Source: Oscillospiraceae bacterium (lineage in GTDB: Bacteria; Bacillota; Clostridia; Oscillospirales; Oscillospiraceae). From it: a stretch of DNA of 64,000 bases. Positions 53,433 to 63,195 of the stretch are shown piece after piece. The notes under the pieces were generated by a model. The model made no database searches, was not told the origin of the DNA, and saw only the letters and a list, made by a program, of their open reading frames with translations. The DNA is taken from NCBI GenBank assembly GCA_022800525.1, contig JAAWQM010000005.1:1-64000 (forward strand), given 5' to 3'. How positions within the stretch are numbered: the stretch's first letter is position 1; each line of letters begins with the position of its first letter. The position numbers and the translations under genes are program-made.

Positions 53433-53798
53433 ATGGACTGGGAATTCACCGGCGACCGCCCCATCTGGCAGCAGATCATTGACCAGCTTACCCTGCGCAT
53501 CCTGAAGGGAGAGTACGCTCCCGGCGAACGGCTCCCCGGCGTGCGGGAGCTGGCCGCCCAGGCCGGGGTCAACCCCAATACCATGCAGCGGGCCATGGCC
53601 CAGCTGGAGGCTGACGGCCTGGCCACAGGCAGCCGCACGTCGGGACGCACCGTCACACGGGACGCCGCCGTCATCGAGGCAGCCGCCAAGGCCCGCGCCA
53701 GGGCTGCCGTGCTGCAATGCCTGCGGATCCTGGGCGAACTGGGCTACACGCCGGAGGACGCATATGTGTTTATCAAGGAGGAATTAAATCATGAATGA
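53433..53798 (+). CDS. GntR family regulator (YtrA-like)
   Basis: PIWQQIIDQLTLRILKGEYAPGERLPGVRELAAQAGVNPNTMQRAMAQLEADGLATG. Confidence 0.93.
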   Translation: MDWEFTGDRPIWQQIIDQLTLRILKGEYAPGERLPGVRELAAQAGVNPNTMQRAMAQLEADGLATGSRTSGRTVTRDAAVIEAAAKARARAAVLQCLRILGELGYTPEDAYVFIKEELNHE

Positions 53799-54516
53799 TA
53801 CGCTCGTCACCTGTACCGCGCTGAGCAAGCGGTACGGCATGAAGCAGGCCCTGCGGGGCGTGGACCTGGAGCTGGGCCGGGGCCGCATCGTGGGACTGCT
53901 GGGCCCCAACGGCAGCGGCAAGACCACCCTTATCAAAATCCTGACGGGACTGCTCCAGCCCAGCGAGGGGGCCGTCCTAGTGGACGGACAGAACATCGGG
54001 CCGTACACCAAGTCCATCATCAGCTACCTGCCCGACCGGATGTACTTCGCTGACTGGATGAAGGCCACGGACCTCTTCGACCTCTTCGCGGACTTCTACC
54101 CCGACTTCGACCGGGTGAGGGCCATGGGCATGTGCGCCAGCCTGGGCGTGACCCCCAGCGACCGGCTCAAGAGCATGTCCAAGGGTACCAAGGAGAAGGT
54201 CCAGCTGGTGCTGGTCATGGCGAGGAAGGCCCAGCTCTATCTGCTGGATGAGCCCATCGCGGGGGTGGACCCCGCCGCCCGGGACTTCATCCTCTCCACC
54301 ATCCTCACCAACTACAACGAGGACGGCACCGTCCTCATCTCCACCCACCTCATCAGCGACATTGAGAAGGTCCTGGACGAGGCCATTTTCCTCAAGGAGG
54401 GCCAGATCACCCTCCACGACACCGTGGACGGCATCCGGGAGCGGGAGGGCAAGAGTGTGGACGCCCTGTTCCGGGAGGTCTTCCGGGCCCATAACTTTGA
54501 AGGAGGCGCATTCTGA
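53791..54516 (+). CDS. ABC transporter ATP-binding protein
   Basis: GLLGPNGSGKTTLIKILTG; LYLLDEPIAGVDPAARD. Confidence 0.95.
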   Translation: MNDTLVTCTALSKRYGMKQALRGVDLELGRGRIVGLLGPNGSGKTTLIKILTGLLQPSEGAVLVDGQNIGPYTKSIISYLPDRMYFADWMKATDLFDLFADFYPDFDRVRAMGMCASLGVTPSDRLKSMSKGTKEKVQLVLVMARKAQLYLLDEPIAGVDPAARDFILSTILTNYNEDGTVLISTHLISDIEKVLDEAIFLKEGQITLHDTVDGIREREGKSVDALFREVFRAHNFEGGAF

Positions 54517-55310
54517 TGTTCGGCAAGCTACTGAAATACGATTTCCGGTCCATGCTCAAGCAGTTCGCGTTCATCTGGCCCGCCGCACTGGCCCTGGCCC
54601 TGGTGAACCGCTTCACCATCGACGGCCTGGACAGCTCCAGCGGCGTGGGGGAGACCACCGCCGGGATTACCATGCTGGTCTATATGGCCATCCTCATGGC
54701 CATGTTCATCACCGCCCTGGTGTTCACCATCCAGCGGTTCTACAAGGGTCTGCTGGGGGACGAGGGGTATCTCATGCACACCCTGCCGGTGAAGCCCTGG
54801 CAGCTCATCGGCGCCAAGCTGCTGTGCGCGGTGGTCACCACCTTCCTCAGCGTCGTGGTGGCGGTGCTGTCCATCCTGCTGATCGTCCCCTGGGATCAGG
54901 CGGACCTCCAGGCGCTGTTCCAGGGGCTGGGGTACATCTTCTCCCACTGGAACGTCCAGGCTACCCACGGCATCATCGGCTTGCTGGAGTTCTGCCTGAT
55001 GATGATGACGTCCTTCGCCGTGGGCTATCTCCAGCTCTACCTGTCCATGAGCATCGGGCACCTGTTCAACAAGAACCGCGTCGCCATGAGCGTCATCGCC
55101 TTTATCGCCATCAACGCCGTCCTGAGCGCCGTGAGCAACGTCCTCCTGTCCCCCATCTTCGACACGCTCTCCAGAATCATCCGCAATATGAGCGGCACAG
55201 CCAGCTTCCACTCCGCCATGTGGAGCGCCATGGCCGGGGAACTGGTCCTGTGTGCTGTCTTCTTCGCGGGGACAGATTTCATCCTGCGGAAGAAGCTGAA
55301 TCTGGAGTAA
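54516..55310 (+). CDS. ABC transporter permease
   Basis: Polytopic; MFGKLLKYDFRSMLKQFAFIWPAALALAL; overlaps the ATPase stop. Confidence 0.85.
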   Translation: MFGKLLKYDFRSMLKQFAFIWPAALALALVNRFTIDGLDSSSGVGETTAGITMLVYMAILMAMFITALVFTIQRFYKGLLGDEGYLMHTLPVKPWQLIGAKLLCAVVTTFLSVVVAVLSILLIVPWDQADLQALFQGLGYIFSHWNVQATHGIIGLLEFCLMMMTSFAVGYLQLYLSMSIGHLFNKNRVAMSVIAFIAINAVLSAVSNVLLSPIFDTLSRIIRNMSGTASFHSAMWSAMAGELVLCAVFFAGTDFILRKKLNLE

Positions 55311-55321
55311 GGGGGATTGAT

Positions 55322-55777
55322 ATGAAAAAACGTATTTCGCTGCCCGTCGCGGCCCTGCTGTGCCTGGCGCTGCTGGCGGGATGCAGGACCCTGGTTCCCG
55401 GCCTGACCACCGGCTTCAGCGGCGAGGATTTTTCCAAGGCCCAGAGAATAGTTGTCTCCGACGCGGAGGGGACGGAGAAGGCCGTCCTGACGGAGGAGGA
55501 TGAAATCAACGCCTTTGTGGATGCGGTGAACGTAGGCGGCTGGCATTTCTCCGAGCTGCCGGAGGAGCTGACGAAGGCGGGAGGCTTCACCCTCTGGCAG
55601 AAGGAGACCATTACGGCCCTCTTCGGCCTCTTCGGCGGGGAGGCGAGGGAGAATGAAATCTGTACCTTCCGCGTCTACGCCGACGGGGACTATCTGACCA
55701 TCGAGACCGGGGTGATGGATTTTTCCTTCGCCATCCCCCAGGAGACGGCGGACTACCTGCGCGGCCTGACGGCCTGA
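55322..55777 (+). CDS. Lipoprotein of unknown function
   Basis: Lipobox ALLCLALLAGCRTL; last gene of the GntR-ABC operon. Confidence 0.75.
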   Translation: MKKRISLPVAALLCLALLAGCRTLVPGLTTGFSGEDFSKAQRIVVSDAEGTEKAVLTEEDEINAFVDAVNVGGWHFSELPEELTKAGGFTLWQKETITALFGLFGGEARENEICTFRVYADGDYLTIETGVMDFSFAIPQETADYLRGLTA

Positions 55778-55804
55778 CCGCAAAAAACAAAAATGGTTTT
55801 CTCT

Positions 55805-55842
55805 AGGGGAGCGGGGGCCTTACGGCCCCCGCTCCCCTAAAA
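55805..55842. terminator. Terminator of GntR-ABC operon
   Basis: aggggagcgggggcc-ttac-ggcccccgctcccct. Confidence 0.8.
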
Positions 55843-55974
55843 GATCTTTGTCTTATTCTTTGTCTTGGCTTTTTCGGCTTTCTGAAAAAGCCGCGGCTTT
55901 TGGGGTGCAGAAATACGTGCAGCTTTCAGAGGAATCCTGCGCGATATGAGGCGTTCTCCGTGGCCCGGAAATCC

Positions 55975-56003
55975 TGCAGGGGCGCACATTGTGCGCCCCT
56001 GCA
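55975..56003. repeat. 29-bp palindrome shared with family B centre
   Basis: tgcaggggcgcacattgtgcgcccctgca is the exact reverse complement of 43306-43334. Confidence 0.8.
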
Positions 56004-56034
56004 AAGGCTGGTGGGGGAATACGCCGCCCTGCCG

Positions 56035-56853
56035 TCATACGCTGACCGGAAAATCAAACTGCCTGCCCAGCCAGCGTTTGCACAGCGGAACCCAGGAGGC
56101 CAGATGGGGGTGGGACTCCACAGCCTCTGCGGTCCCCAAGCCCAGGCCGTGCCGTCCCTCCGCAAAGAGGTGCAGCTCGCAGGGGACGCCGCAGCGCCGC
56201 AGCGCCTGGACAAATTCCAGGGAGTTTTCCACTGGCACGTGCTCGTCGGCCATGGTGGACCATACGAAGCAGGGCGGCGTGTCCGCGCGCGCCTGACTGG
56301 TCAGGTCAAAGGGGGATGGGTCCCCCTCCCCCGCCAGACACCGCCTGGAGTTCTGGTGCGCGTAGGGGCCTGTCATCCTTGTAGCGGGATACGCCAGCAC
56401 CGCCGCGTCCGGACGGTTCCGCCGGTCCGCAGCGCCCAGGCGGGCCTTCAGCTCGGGCCGGTCCCACAAAACCGCGCAGGACCCCGCCAGATGCCCTCCG
56501 GCGGAAAAGCCCATCACCGCCACCCGGCCAGGGCTGACGTTCCACTCCCCGGCGTGCTCCCGAATCAGGCGCAGCGCCTGGGACGCCTGGGCCAGGGGTG
56601 TCCATCCCAGGGGCTGGGGACAGGCGGGGTCCCACAGGGAGTAGGTCAGGAGAAAGGTGTGGAACCCGGCGGCGAAAAATTCCCAGGCCACCGGGTCCCC
56701 CTCGTGCTCCACCAGCTTCCGGTATCCTCCGCCCGGGATGACCAGGATGGCGGGGCGGGGACCGCGATGGATATACGAGTTGTCTGGGTCATGGAGATAC
56801 CCGGTCAGCCCCCCGCCCTCCGGCGTGAGGGGCGCGAAGTCAACTCTTCTCAT
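56035..56853 (-). CDS. Alpha/beta hydrolase (acetyl-esterase-like)
   Basis: AILVIPGGGYRKLVEHEGDPVA; VMGFSAGGHLAGS; LFAEGRHGLGLG. Confidence 0.9.
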   Translation of the reverse strand: MRRVDFAPLTPEGGGLTGYLHDPDNSYIHRGPRPAILVIPGGGYRKLVEHEGDPVAWEFFAAGFHTFLLTYSLWDPACPQPLGWTPLAQASQALRLIREHAGEWNVSPGRVAVMGFSAGGHLAGSCAVLWDRPELKARLGAADRRNRPDAAVLAYPATRMTGPYAHQNSRRCLAGEGDPSPFDLTSQARADTPPCFVWSTMADEHVPVENSLEFVQALRRCGVPCELHLFAEGRHGLGLGTAEAVESHPHLASWVPLCKRWLGRQFDFPVSV

Positions 56854-57526
56854 TCCGCCCCTCCTCAAAGAACGTCGGGACAACCTCCGCCAGCGCGTCC
56901 GCCAGACGGCGGTGAGAATCCGGCATCCAGTGCAGCCCGTCCGCGTCACTGGGCTGGGCGTACAGGGCCGCGTCCAGAAACCGGCAGCCCAGCTCCTCCG
57001 CCGCGCGGCGGTAGACCCCGGCGAACTGGCGGGACAGCGCCTCGCCCGCCTCGCCGCCCAGCTTGGGGTAGACCTCCCTGCGGCCCAGCGCCTCCTTGAT
57101 CCAGGCGGGGGCGATGACCAGAACGGGCGGCGGCGTATTGCCCCGTCCGCACTTGGGCGTGGCCTGCACGGTCTCCACCAGCCTGCGGATGCCGTCCCCC
57201 AGGCGCTCCTCCGCCGGGTGGAGGCAGGCGTGGAGATCGTTGCTCCCCAGCATGATAATCACCAGATCCAACGGCCGGTGGCTGAGCAGGCAGGGCTGGA
57301 GGTAGGGCAGGCCGTTCCGGTACGGCTCGCCGGGGAAGTCATAGATAGTGGTGCGTCCCCCCAGCCCCTCCTCGATGATGTGGTAATCCGGCCCCAGCAG
57401 GGCGGCCAGGCGGCCCGTCCAGCGCACGTCCATATCGTAGCGGTCCGACGGGACGCCCAGGTCCTTCCACCGGGGGACGCAGCCCCAGGTGTTGGAGTCT
57501 CCATAGCACAGAATCTCTTTCTTCAT
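56840..57526 (-). CDS. SGNH/GDSL hydrolase
   Basis: ILCYGDSNTWGCVP; EEGLGGRTT; IIMLGSNDLH; HWMPDSHRRLADAL. Confidence 0.92.
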   Translation of the reverse strand: MKKEILCYGDSNTWGCVPRWKDLGVPSDRYDMDVRWTGRLAALLGPDYHIIEEGLGGRTTIYDFPGEPYRNGLPYLQPCLLSHRPLDLVIIMLGSNDLHACLHPAEERLGDGIRRLVETVQATPKCGRGNTPPPVLVIAPAWIKEALGRREVYPKLGGEAGEALSRQFAGVYRRAAEELGCRFLDAALYAQPSDADGLHWMPDSHRRLADALAEVVPTFFEEGRNEKS

Positions 57527-57583
57527 ACAGCAAAATCCTCCTGTAAAGCGCCGCCCCCAGCCGGAAGCGGCGCATGATCTGAA

Positions 57584-58300
57584 TTACAGCCGAATCTTCA
57601 AAATGAACTCATTGCGGCTGGCGGGATAGTAGCTCTCGCAGTATTCCACCAGCTCATCATCCATGTCCCGGGTATAGGACACGATGGTCAACGCAGGCGC
57701 GCCCCCCTCCACGCACATGAGGCGGCTGGAACGGGCGTCCAGGGAGGTGACGTTGATATGCTTTTCCGTGTACTTCTTCGCCATCCCATGCTCCGACATG
57801 GCCTGATGGACGGAAATGGAGCCGAAGTCGTAGTTCTGGAGGAAGCTGAGCTTCATGGTGTAGTAGGATGTGGTCAGCACAATGGGGCCCTCGTCGATAT
57901 GGTCCTTCCGGTAACGCAGGCGGGTGAGCTTGATCACGGAGCTGTCCGGAGGGAGCTGGAGCTTGGCGCGAATCCGCTCATCGGCCTGCATGACGCGGAA
58001 CTCCAGGACCTCTGTCTCGATCACCTCTCCCCGGCGGTGCATCTCCTCAGCAAAGCTCTCAATGAACACTGTGGACTCCTCCACCCGCTGGGGTGTGGTG
58101 ACAAAGGTGCCCCGCCCCTTCACGCGGATCAGGTACCCGTCATTGACCAGACTCAAAAGCGCTGTCCGCACGGAGGCACGGCTGACGCCGAACTGCTCGC
58201 ACAGCTCCATCTCCGTCGGCAGCAGATGGCCCACCGGCCACTGGCCGCTCTCTATATTTGTCATGACATACTCCGATATCTGGGTATGAAGCGGTTTCAT
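57584..58300 (-). CDS. GntR family regulator with UTRA domain
   Basis: PLHTQISEYVMTNIESGQWPVGHLLPTEMELCEQFGVSRASVRTALLSLVNDGYLIRVKGRGTFV. Confidence 0.94.
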   Translation of the reverse strand: MKPLHTQISEYVMTNIESGQWPVGHLLPTEMELCEQFGVSRASVRTALLSLVNDGYLIRVKGRGTFVTTPQRVEESTVFIESFAEEMHRRGEVIETEVLEFRVMQADERIRAKLQLPPDSSVIKLTRLRYRKDHIDEGPIVLTTSYYTMKLSFLQNYDFGSISVHQAMSEHGMAKKYTEKHINVTSLDARSSRLMCVEGGAPALTIVSYTRDMDDELVEYCESYYPASRNEFILKIRL

Positions 58301-58331
58301 GATTCACCTCGTTTTGCCCCTGAACAGCGTA

Positions 58332-58358
58332 TCAGGCGGGGGAAATTTTCCCGCCTGA
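58332..58358. promoter_or_regulatory. Palindrome in the GntR / FAD-oxidoreductase divergent intergenic region
   Basis: tcaggcggg-ggaaatttt-cccgcctga, 9-bp perfect arms. Confidence 0.45.
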
Positions 58359-58376
58359 AGGGCATTTTTTAATAAT

Positions 58377-58502
58377 ATTACTTCCAAACCGAATGGCCGG
58401 AAGCAATATTTGTCATACTTTGCAGTTGCCGTCCCTTGGGCGGCGGGCAAAGCGGCTCAAATCAAACGTATTATTTCCGAATTTCATATTCAGAAATAAT
58501 AT
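58377..58502. repeat. Dispersed repeat family A, copy 2
   Basis: attacttccaaaccgaatggccggaagcaat ... ttgccgtcccttgggcggcgggcaaagcggctcaaat ... tattatttccgaatttcatattcagaaataata. Confidence 0.65.
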
Positions 58503-58672
58503 ATCATAGAAGCGGAGAGGATGTCAAACACTTTCTGCCATATTTCAAACAATTCCCGGTTTTTTCTCCCTTTGTCCGGCTATGTCCTGTCAAATACAGC
58601 AAAAACCCGGTGAAGTTTTTGTGAATATCCCCGAAATGTTCCTACAAAGATTGGAAAATAGGCCAAAATGTA

Positions 58673-58701
58673 TTGACATTTCTGGAAAACTCTGCTAAAC
58701 T
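58673..58701 (+). promoter_or_regulatory. Promoter of FAD-oxidoreductase/ABC operon
   Basis: TTGACA (58673-58678) - 17 nt - TAAACT (58696-58701). Confidence 0.6.
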
Positions 58702-58747
58702 TCACACCACAAGCGAAACATGTATGCAGTTTGAGGGGGAAAAAGAG

Positions 58748-60619
58748 ATGGGCGTACGCAGCAAATGGAGGGACGAAGCCTTTGACGTCGTCGTGGTAGG
58801 CGGCGGAATGACAGGGCTGTGCGCGGCGCTGGCCAGCGCCCGGGAGGGCGTCCGGACGGCGCTAATCCACAACCGGTCCGTGCTGGGGGGCAACGCCAGC
58901 TCGGAAATCCGGATGCACATCTGCGGCGCGGACGCCAATCAGTTCAAGCGCAACGCCGCAGAGACCGGCATCATCCATGAGATCCTTCTGGAGAACAAGG
59001 CCCATAACGACTATTACAATTATTCCATCTGGGACAGCGTCCTGCTTCAGACCGTATACCGCCAGAAGGGCCTGACCCTGTTCCTCAACACGAACATGGA
59101 GGACGCGGACCTGGAGACGGACCGGATCAGGCAGATCCTCTGCTACCAGAGCACAACGGAGACCCATCTGTGTATCACGGGACAGGTGTTCATCGACTGC
59201 ACCGGCAACGGGACCCTGGGCTATTTCGCCGGGGCGGACTTCCGCACGGGCAGCGAGGGCCGCTCCGAATTTCAGGAGCCGGACGCTCCCGAGGAGCCCA
59301 ACGGCGACCGTATGGGCAACACGCTGCTGTTCAAGGCGGTGAACCGGGGCCATCCGGTTCCCTTCCGCACGCCGGACTGGGTGCGGCATTTTTCCGAGGA
59401 CGACCTGAAGCTCCGGGGCCACGGCAACCACAAGCCCCTGCTGCTGTGCCCCACTGACATCAACTACACCAACCAGAAGGAGGCCCCCGGCGAGAAGAAG
59501 GCGTTCGACTGCTACGGCCTGGACTACGGCTACTGGTGGATTGAGCTGCCCGGCAAGGGCCCGGACATCATCGACGAGTATGAGACCATCCGGGACGAGC
59601 TGGTGCGGTGTGTCTACGGCGTGTGGGACCACCTGAAAAACAGCGGCGACCACGGGGCGGAGGACTACGACCTGCAATGGGTGGGGATGCTCCCCGGCAT
59701 CCGGGAGAGCCGCCGCCTTATGGGGGACTACATACTGACGGAAAATGACGTCCTCGCCAACCGGATCTTTCCCGACGCGGTGGCCTACGGGGGCTGGCCC
59801 ATTGACAACCACACCCCCGGCGGGCTGGACGACAAGGACGTGATGCCCTCCACGGTCCGGCACTTCCCGGGGCTGTATACCATCCCCTATCGCTGCTATT
59901 GCAGCGGTAGGATTTCCAACCTGATGCAGGCGGGGCGGATTCTCAGCGCCTCCAAGCTGGCCATGGCCAGCTCGCGGGTGATGGGCACCTGCTCCGTAGG
60001 CGGCCAGGCGGCGGGCACGGCGGCGGCCATGTGCGTCCAGTACGGCTGCCAGCCCCGCCAGGTCGGGGAACGGATCGGGGAGCTCCAGCAGCGGCTGCTG
60101 CGCAGCGACTGCTATATCCCCGGATTCGTCAACCAGGACGCCGGAGATCTGGCCCGGCGGGCCAGGGCGGAAGCGTCCAGCTGTCTGGAGGGACACCCGG
60201 CGGACAAGGTGCTCAACGGCGTCTCCCGGGATACGGAGGAGGCGGTCAACTGCTGGGAGTCCGACGGCATCAGGGCGGAGGGGGAAACCCTGACCCTGCG
60301 CCTGGACCGGCCCGCCCGGCTGGGACAGGTGCGCCTGACCTTCGACTCCAACCTGAACCGGGCCATCAAGATCACCCTCTCCGCCAAGCGGATGGCCCAG
60401 CAGCAGGCCGGCCCCCCCCGGGAGCTGGTGAAGGACTACGAGGTCCGGCTGGTACGGGACGGCGAAGCCGCGGCCTCAAGGCGCGTGGAGGGCAACTACC
60501 AGCGGCTGAACGTGCTGGACTTCCCGGAAAAGCCCCTGTGCGACACAGTTGAGATCCGGATCTCCGCTACCAACGGATACCCCAACGCGCGGATCTTTGA
60601 GGTGCGGGCATACGAGTGA
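58748..60619 (+). CDS. FAD-dependent oxidoreductase (PF12831-like)
   Basis: FDVVVVGGGMTGLCAALASAREGVRTALIHNRSVLGGNASSEIRMHICGA; VFIDCTGNGTLGYFAGADFRTG. Confidence 0.92.
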   Translation: MGVRSKWRDEAFDVVVVGGGMTGLCAALASAREGVRTALIHNRSVLGGNASSEIRMHICGADANQFKRNAAETGIIHEILLENKAHNDYYNYSIWDSVLLQTVYRQKGLTLFLNTNMEDADLETDRIRQILCYQSTTETHLCITGQVFIDCTGNGTLGYFAGADFRTGSEGRSEFQEPDAPEEPNGDRMGNTLLFKAVNRGHPVPFRTPDWVRHFSEDDLKLRGHGNHKPLLLCPTDINYTNQKEAPGEKKAFDCYGLDYGYWWIELPGKGPDIIDEYETIRDELVRCVYGVWDHLKNSGDHGAEDYDLQWVGMLPGIRESRRLMGDYILTENDVLANRIFPDAVAYGGWPIDNHTPGGLDDKDVMPSTVRHFPGLYTIPYRCYCSGRISNLMQAGRILSASKLAMASSRVMGTCSVGGQAAGTAAAMCVQYGCQPRQVGERIGELQQRLLRSDCYIPGFVNQDAGDLARRARAEASSCLEGHPADKVLNGVSRDTEEAVNCWESDGIRAEGETLTLRLDRPARLGQVRLTFDSNLNRAIKITLSAKRMAQQQAGPPRELVKDYEVRLVRDGEAAASRRVEGNYQRLNVLDFPEKPLCDTVEIRISATNGYPNARIFEVRAYE

Positions 60620-60682
60620 GGCGGGAGCCCCGCTCTTTGGATACCAAATCATGCCAAATATATCAGAAAGGGACAAATCAAG

Positions 60683-62110
60683 ATGAAAAAGAGATGGATC
60701 GCGCTTCTTCTGGCTGCTGTGATGACGCTGAGCCTCGCGGCCTGCGGCGGAGACAATCAGCCTGACACCCCTGCGGAAAACACCCCCACAGATAATTCCC
60801 CCGCCGCCCCCTCTGAGGGCGACAAGACGCCCGATACGCCCAAGGAGACCGTCACTCTGCAGATGTGGGGCGGCGTCCAGGGCGAGTACGGCTATGACGC
60901 GCTGGTGGAGGACTTCAACAAGGAGTTTGCCGATAAGGGCGTCCAGATTGAGTACACCCGGTACGTCAACAACGCCGACGGAAACCTGCAGCTGGACACC
61001 TACCTGTCCGCCGGCAGCGACATTGACATCTTCATGTGCTACGGCGGAACCACCCGCTACTACAACCGCGTGGACGCGGGGCTGTGCCTGGATCTGACCG
61101 ACGAGCTGGCCAGCCGGGGCTTCGACCCCGCCGAGGAGCTGGGCGCCACCAACGTGGCCCCCTACGCCATCGACGGACGCTTCTACGCCATGCCCACCAA
61201 GACCGACAACAAGGCGTGGATGATGGTCAACGCCGATATGTTCCAGGAGGCCGGCATCGACCTGCCTCTGGAGGGCTGGACCTACGCCGAGTTCGCCGAC
61301 GCCTGCCAGAAGCTGACCAAGGGCGAGGGCCTGGACAAGACCTACGCGGTGCGCTTCTGCTTCGCCGACACCAAGGATTATCTCCGCGCCGGTATGGGCA
61401 GCCCCCTGGGCATCAACAGCATCTATAAGGACGGTGCGGCGGAGACCAACTTCGACAGCGACATCTGGAAGAACGGCGTGCAGCTGCTGGTGGACATGGT
61501 GGACGCCGGATACGCCTACGGCTGGGACGACGAGGTTGCCGACGACATCTCCTTCGCCAACTCCTTCCTGGAGGGCAAGTGCGCCATGAGCCTGGGCGTG
61601 GCCAACATCCGCGTGGCCCGCGACCTGGAGACCTATCCCCACGACTTCCAGACCGCCCTGGTGCCCTTCCCCATGCCCGATGAGAGCTACATGGACCGCG
61701 CCGACCACGGCATCATGTCCGACGCGGGCGACCTGATTGTGGTCAACTCCAAGACCAAGTATCCCCAGGAGTGCATCGACTTCATTGTCTGGTACATCCA
61801 GGGCGGAATGGCTCCCCTGGCCTCCGGCGGACGCATCCCCCTGTGGTCCGGCTTTGACAAGTCCAGCATCGTGGACGCGGTCAACGAGGGCACCACGGAC
61901 GCCATCCCCGGCGGCGCGTTCAATGCGGATTCCCTGAAGGCGTATCTGTCCATCGGCACCGGCTTTGACGAGTCCATCCTGGTCACGGACAAGGACGCCG
62001 AGATCGAGACCATTTTCGACGAGGAGCTCCAGGCCATCATGTACGGTCAGAAGACCGTGGAGCAGGGCCTGTCCGACATGAAGAGCCGTTCCGACGCGCT
62101 GCTGAAATAA
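60683..62110 (+). CDS. Carbohydrate ABC transporter solute-binding lipoprotein
   Basis: LSLAACGGDNQ lipobox; VTLQMWGGVQGEYGYDALVEDFNKEFADKG. Confidence 0.93.
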   Translation: MKKRWIALLLAAVMTLSLAACGGDNQPDTPAENTPTDNSPAAPSEGDKTPDTPKETVTLQMWGGVQGEYGYDALVEDFNKEFADKGVQIEYTRYVNNADGNLQLDTYLSAGSDIDIFMCYGGTTRYYNRVDAGLCLDLTDELASRGFDPAEELGATNVAPYAIDGRFYAMPTKTDNKAWMMVNADMFQEAGIDLPLEGWTYAEFADACQKLTKGEGLDKTYAVRFCFADTKDYLRAGMGSPLGINSIYKDGAAETNFDSDIWKNGVQLLVDMVDAGYAYGWDDEVADDISFANSFLEGKCAMSLGVANIRVARDLETYPHDFQTALVPFPMPDESYMDRADHGIMSDAGDLIVVNSKTKYPQECIDFIVWYIQGGMAPLASGGRIPLWSGFDKSSIVDAVNEGTTDAIPGGAFNADSLKAYLSIGTGFDESILVTDKDAEIETIFDEELQAIMYGQKTVEQGLSDMKSRSDALLK

Positions 62111-62150
62111 AACGCATCCTGGTCCCCGGTCCTCGGGCCGCGGATCGCTG

Positions 62151-62183
62151 CCTGGAGCGGCGAAAAACGCGCGCCGCTCCAGG
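62151..62183 (+). promoter_or_regulatory. Intercistronic stem-loop after SBP gene
   Basis: cctggagcggcg-aaaaacgcg-cgccgctccagg, 12-bp stem. Confidence 0.65.
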
Positions 62184-62260
62184 CTGTTGTTTTCCAGCAC
62201 CGGAAAAAACGTCCCTGCCGCTTTTTCTCTCTGAACGCACAACCTTAGGAAGGAGATTCT

Positions 62261-63181
62261 ATGGCTCAACAATACTCTACCAAGCAGCTGCGCGCCAGCG
62301 CCCGGCAGCGCCGCGCCCACCCAAATCTGGTTGCGGGCACGTTCCTGCTGCCCAGTCTGGTGGGCCTGGTCTGCTTCAGCGTGGTCCCCATGCTGTTTTC
62401 CCTCTTCATCAGCTTTACAGACTGGAACTTCCTGAAGGGCATCGGGAACTGGGACATGGTGGGGCTGAAGAACTTCATCGACCTGTGGTCCGACGAGTGG
62501 TTCACCGCCTCCCTGGTCAACACCATCATTTTCACCGTCGTCACCGTGCCTATCGGCCTGTTCCTGGCCGTGGTGCTGGCGGTGCTCATCGACAGCTTCT
62601 GCGCCAGGAAGCTCCAGGGGCTGGTGCGCATCACCATGTATATGCCGAAGATCTGCAACATCGTGGCCTCCTCGGCGGTGTGGATTATGCTCTACTCCTC
62701 CTACGGCCCCTTCACCCAGCTGATGCGGACCCTGGGCTGGGACGACCCGCCCCGCTTCCTGGTCAGCTACACCTGGGCCCTGCCGGCGGTGATGCTCATG
62801 TGCATCTGGAGCAGCCTGGGCTATCAGGTCTTTATCTACAGCGCCTCCCTCACCGCCCTGCCCAAGGACCTCTACGAGGCGGCGGACTTGGACGGCGTCA
62901 ACGGCATCCAGCGGTTTTTCTACATTACCCTGCCCCAGCTGAAGCCCACCACCTTCTTTCTGACCATCACAGGCATCATCAGCTCCTTCAAGGTCTTCGG
63001 CCAGATCAACGTCATGACCCAGGGCGGGCCGGGCACCTCCACCTACACGCTGGTGTACTACATCTACAAGCAGGCCTTCAGCTACTATAACATGGGCTAC
63101 GCCTCGGCGGTAGCCATGATCCTCTTCCTGCTGCTGCTGTGCGTCACAGTGGTCCAGTGGAAGCACAACAAAGAAGATTAG
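62261..63181 (+). CDS. Carbohydrate ABC transporter permease (MalF/UgpA type)
   Basis: FLLPSLVGLVCFSVVPMLFSLFISFTDWNF; EAADLDGVNGIQRFFYITLPQLKPT. Confidence 0.95.
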   Translation: MAQQYSTKQLRASARQRRAHPNLVAGTFLLPSLVGLVCFSVVPMLFSLFISFTDWNFLKGIGNWDMVGLKNFIDLWSDEWFTASLVNTIIFTVVTVPIGLFLAVVLAVLIDSFCARKLQGLVRITMYMPKICNIVASSAVWIMLYSSYGPFTQLMRTLGWDDPPRFLVSYTWALPAVMLMCIWSSLGYQVFIYSASLTALPKDLYEAADLDGVNGIQRFFYITLPQLKPTTFFLTITGIISSFKVFGQINVMTQGGPGTSTYTLVYYIYKQAFSYYNMGYASAVAMILFLLLLCVTVVQWKHNKED

Positions 63182-63195
63182 GGAGGTGACCGGAG

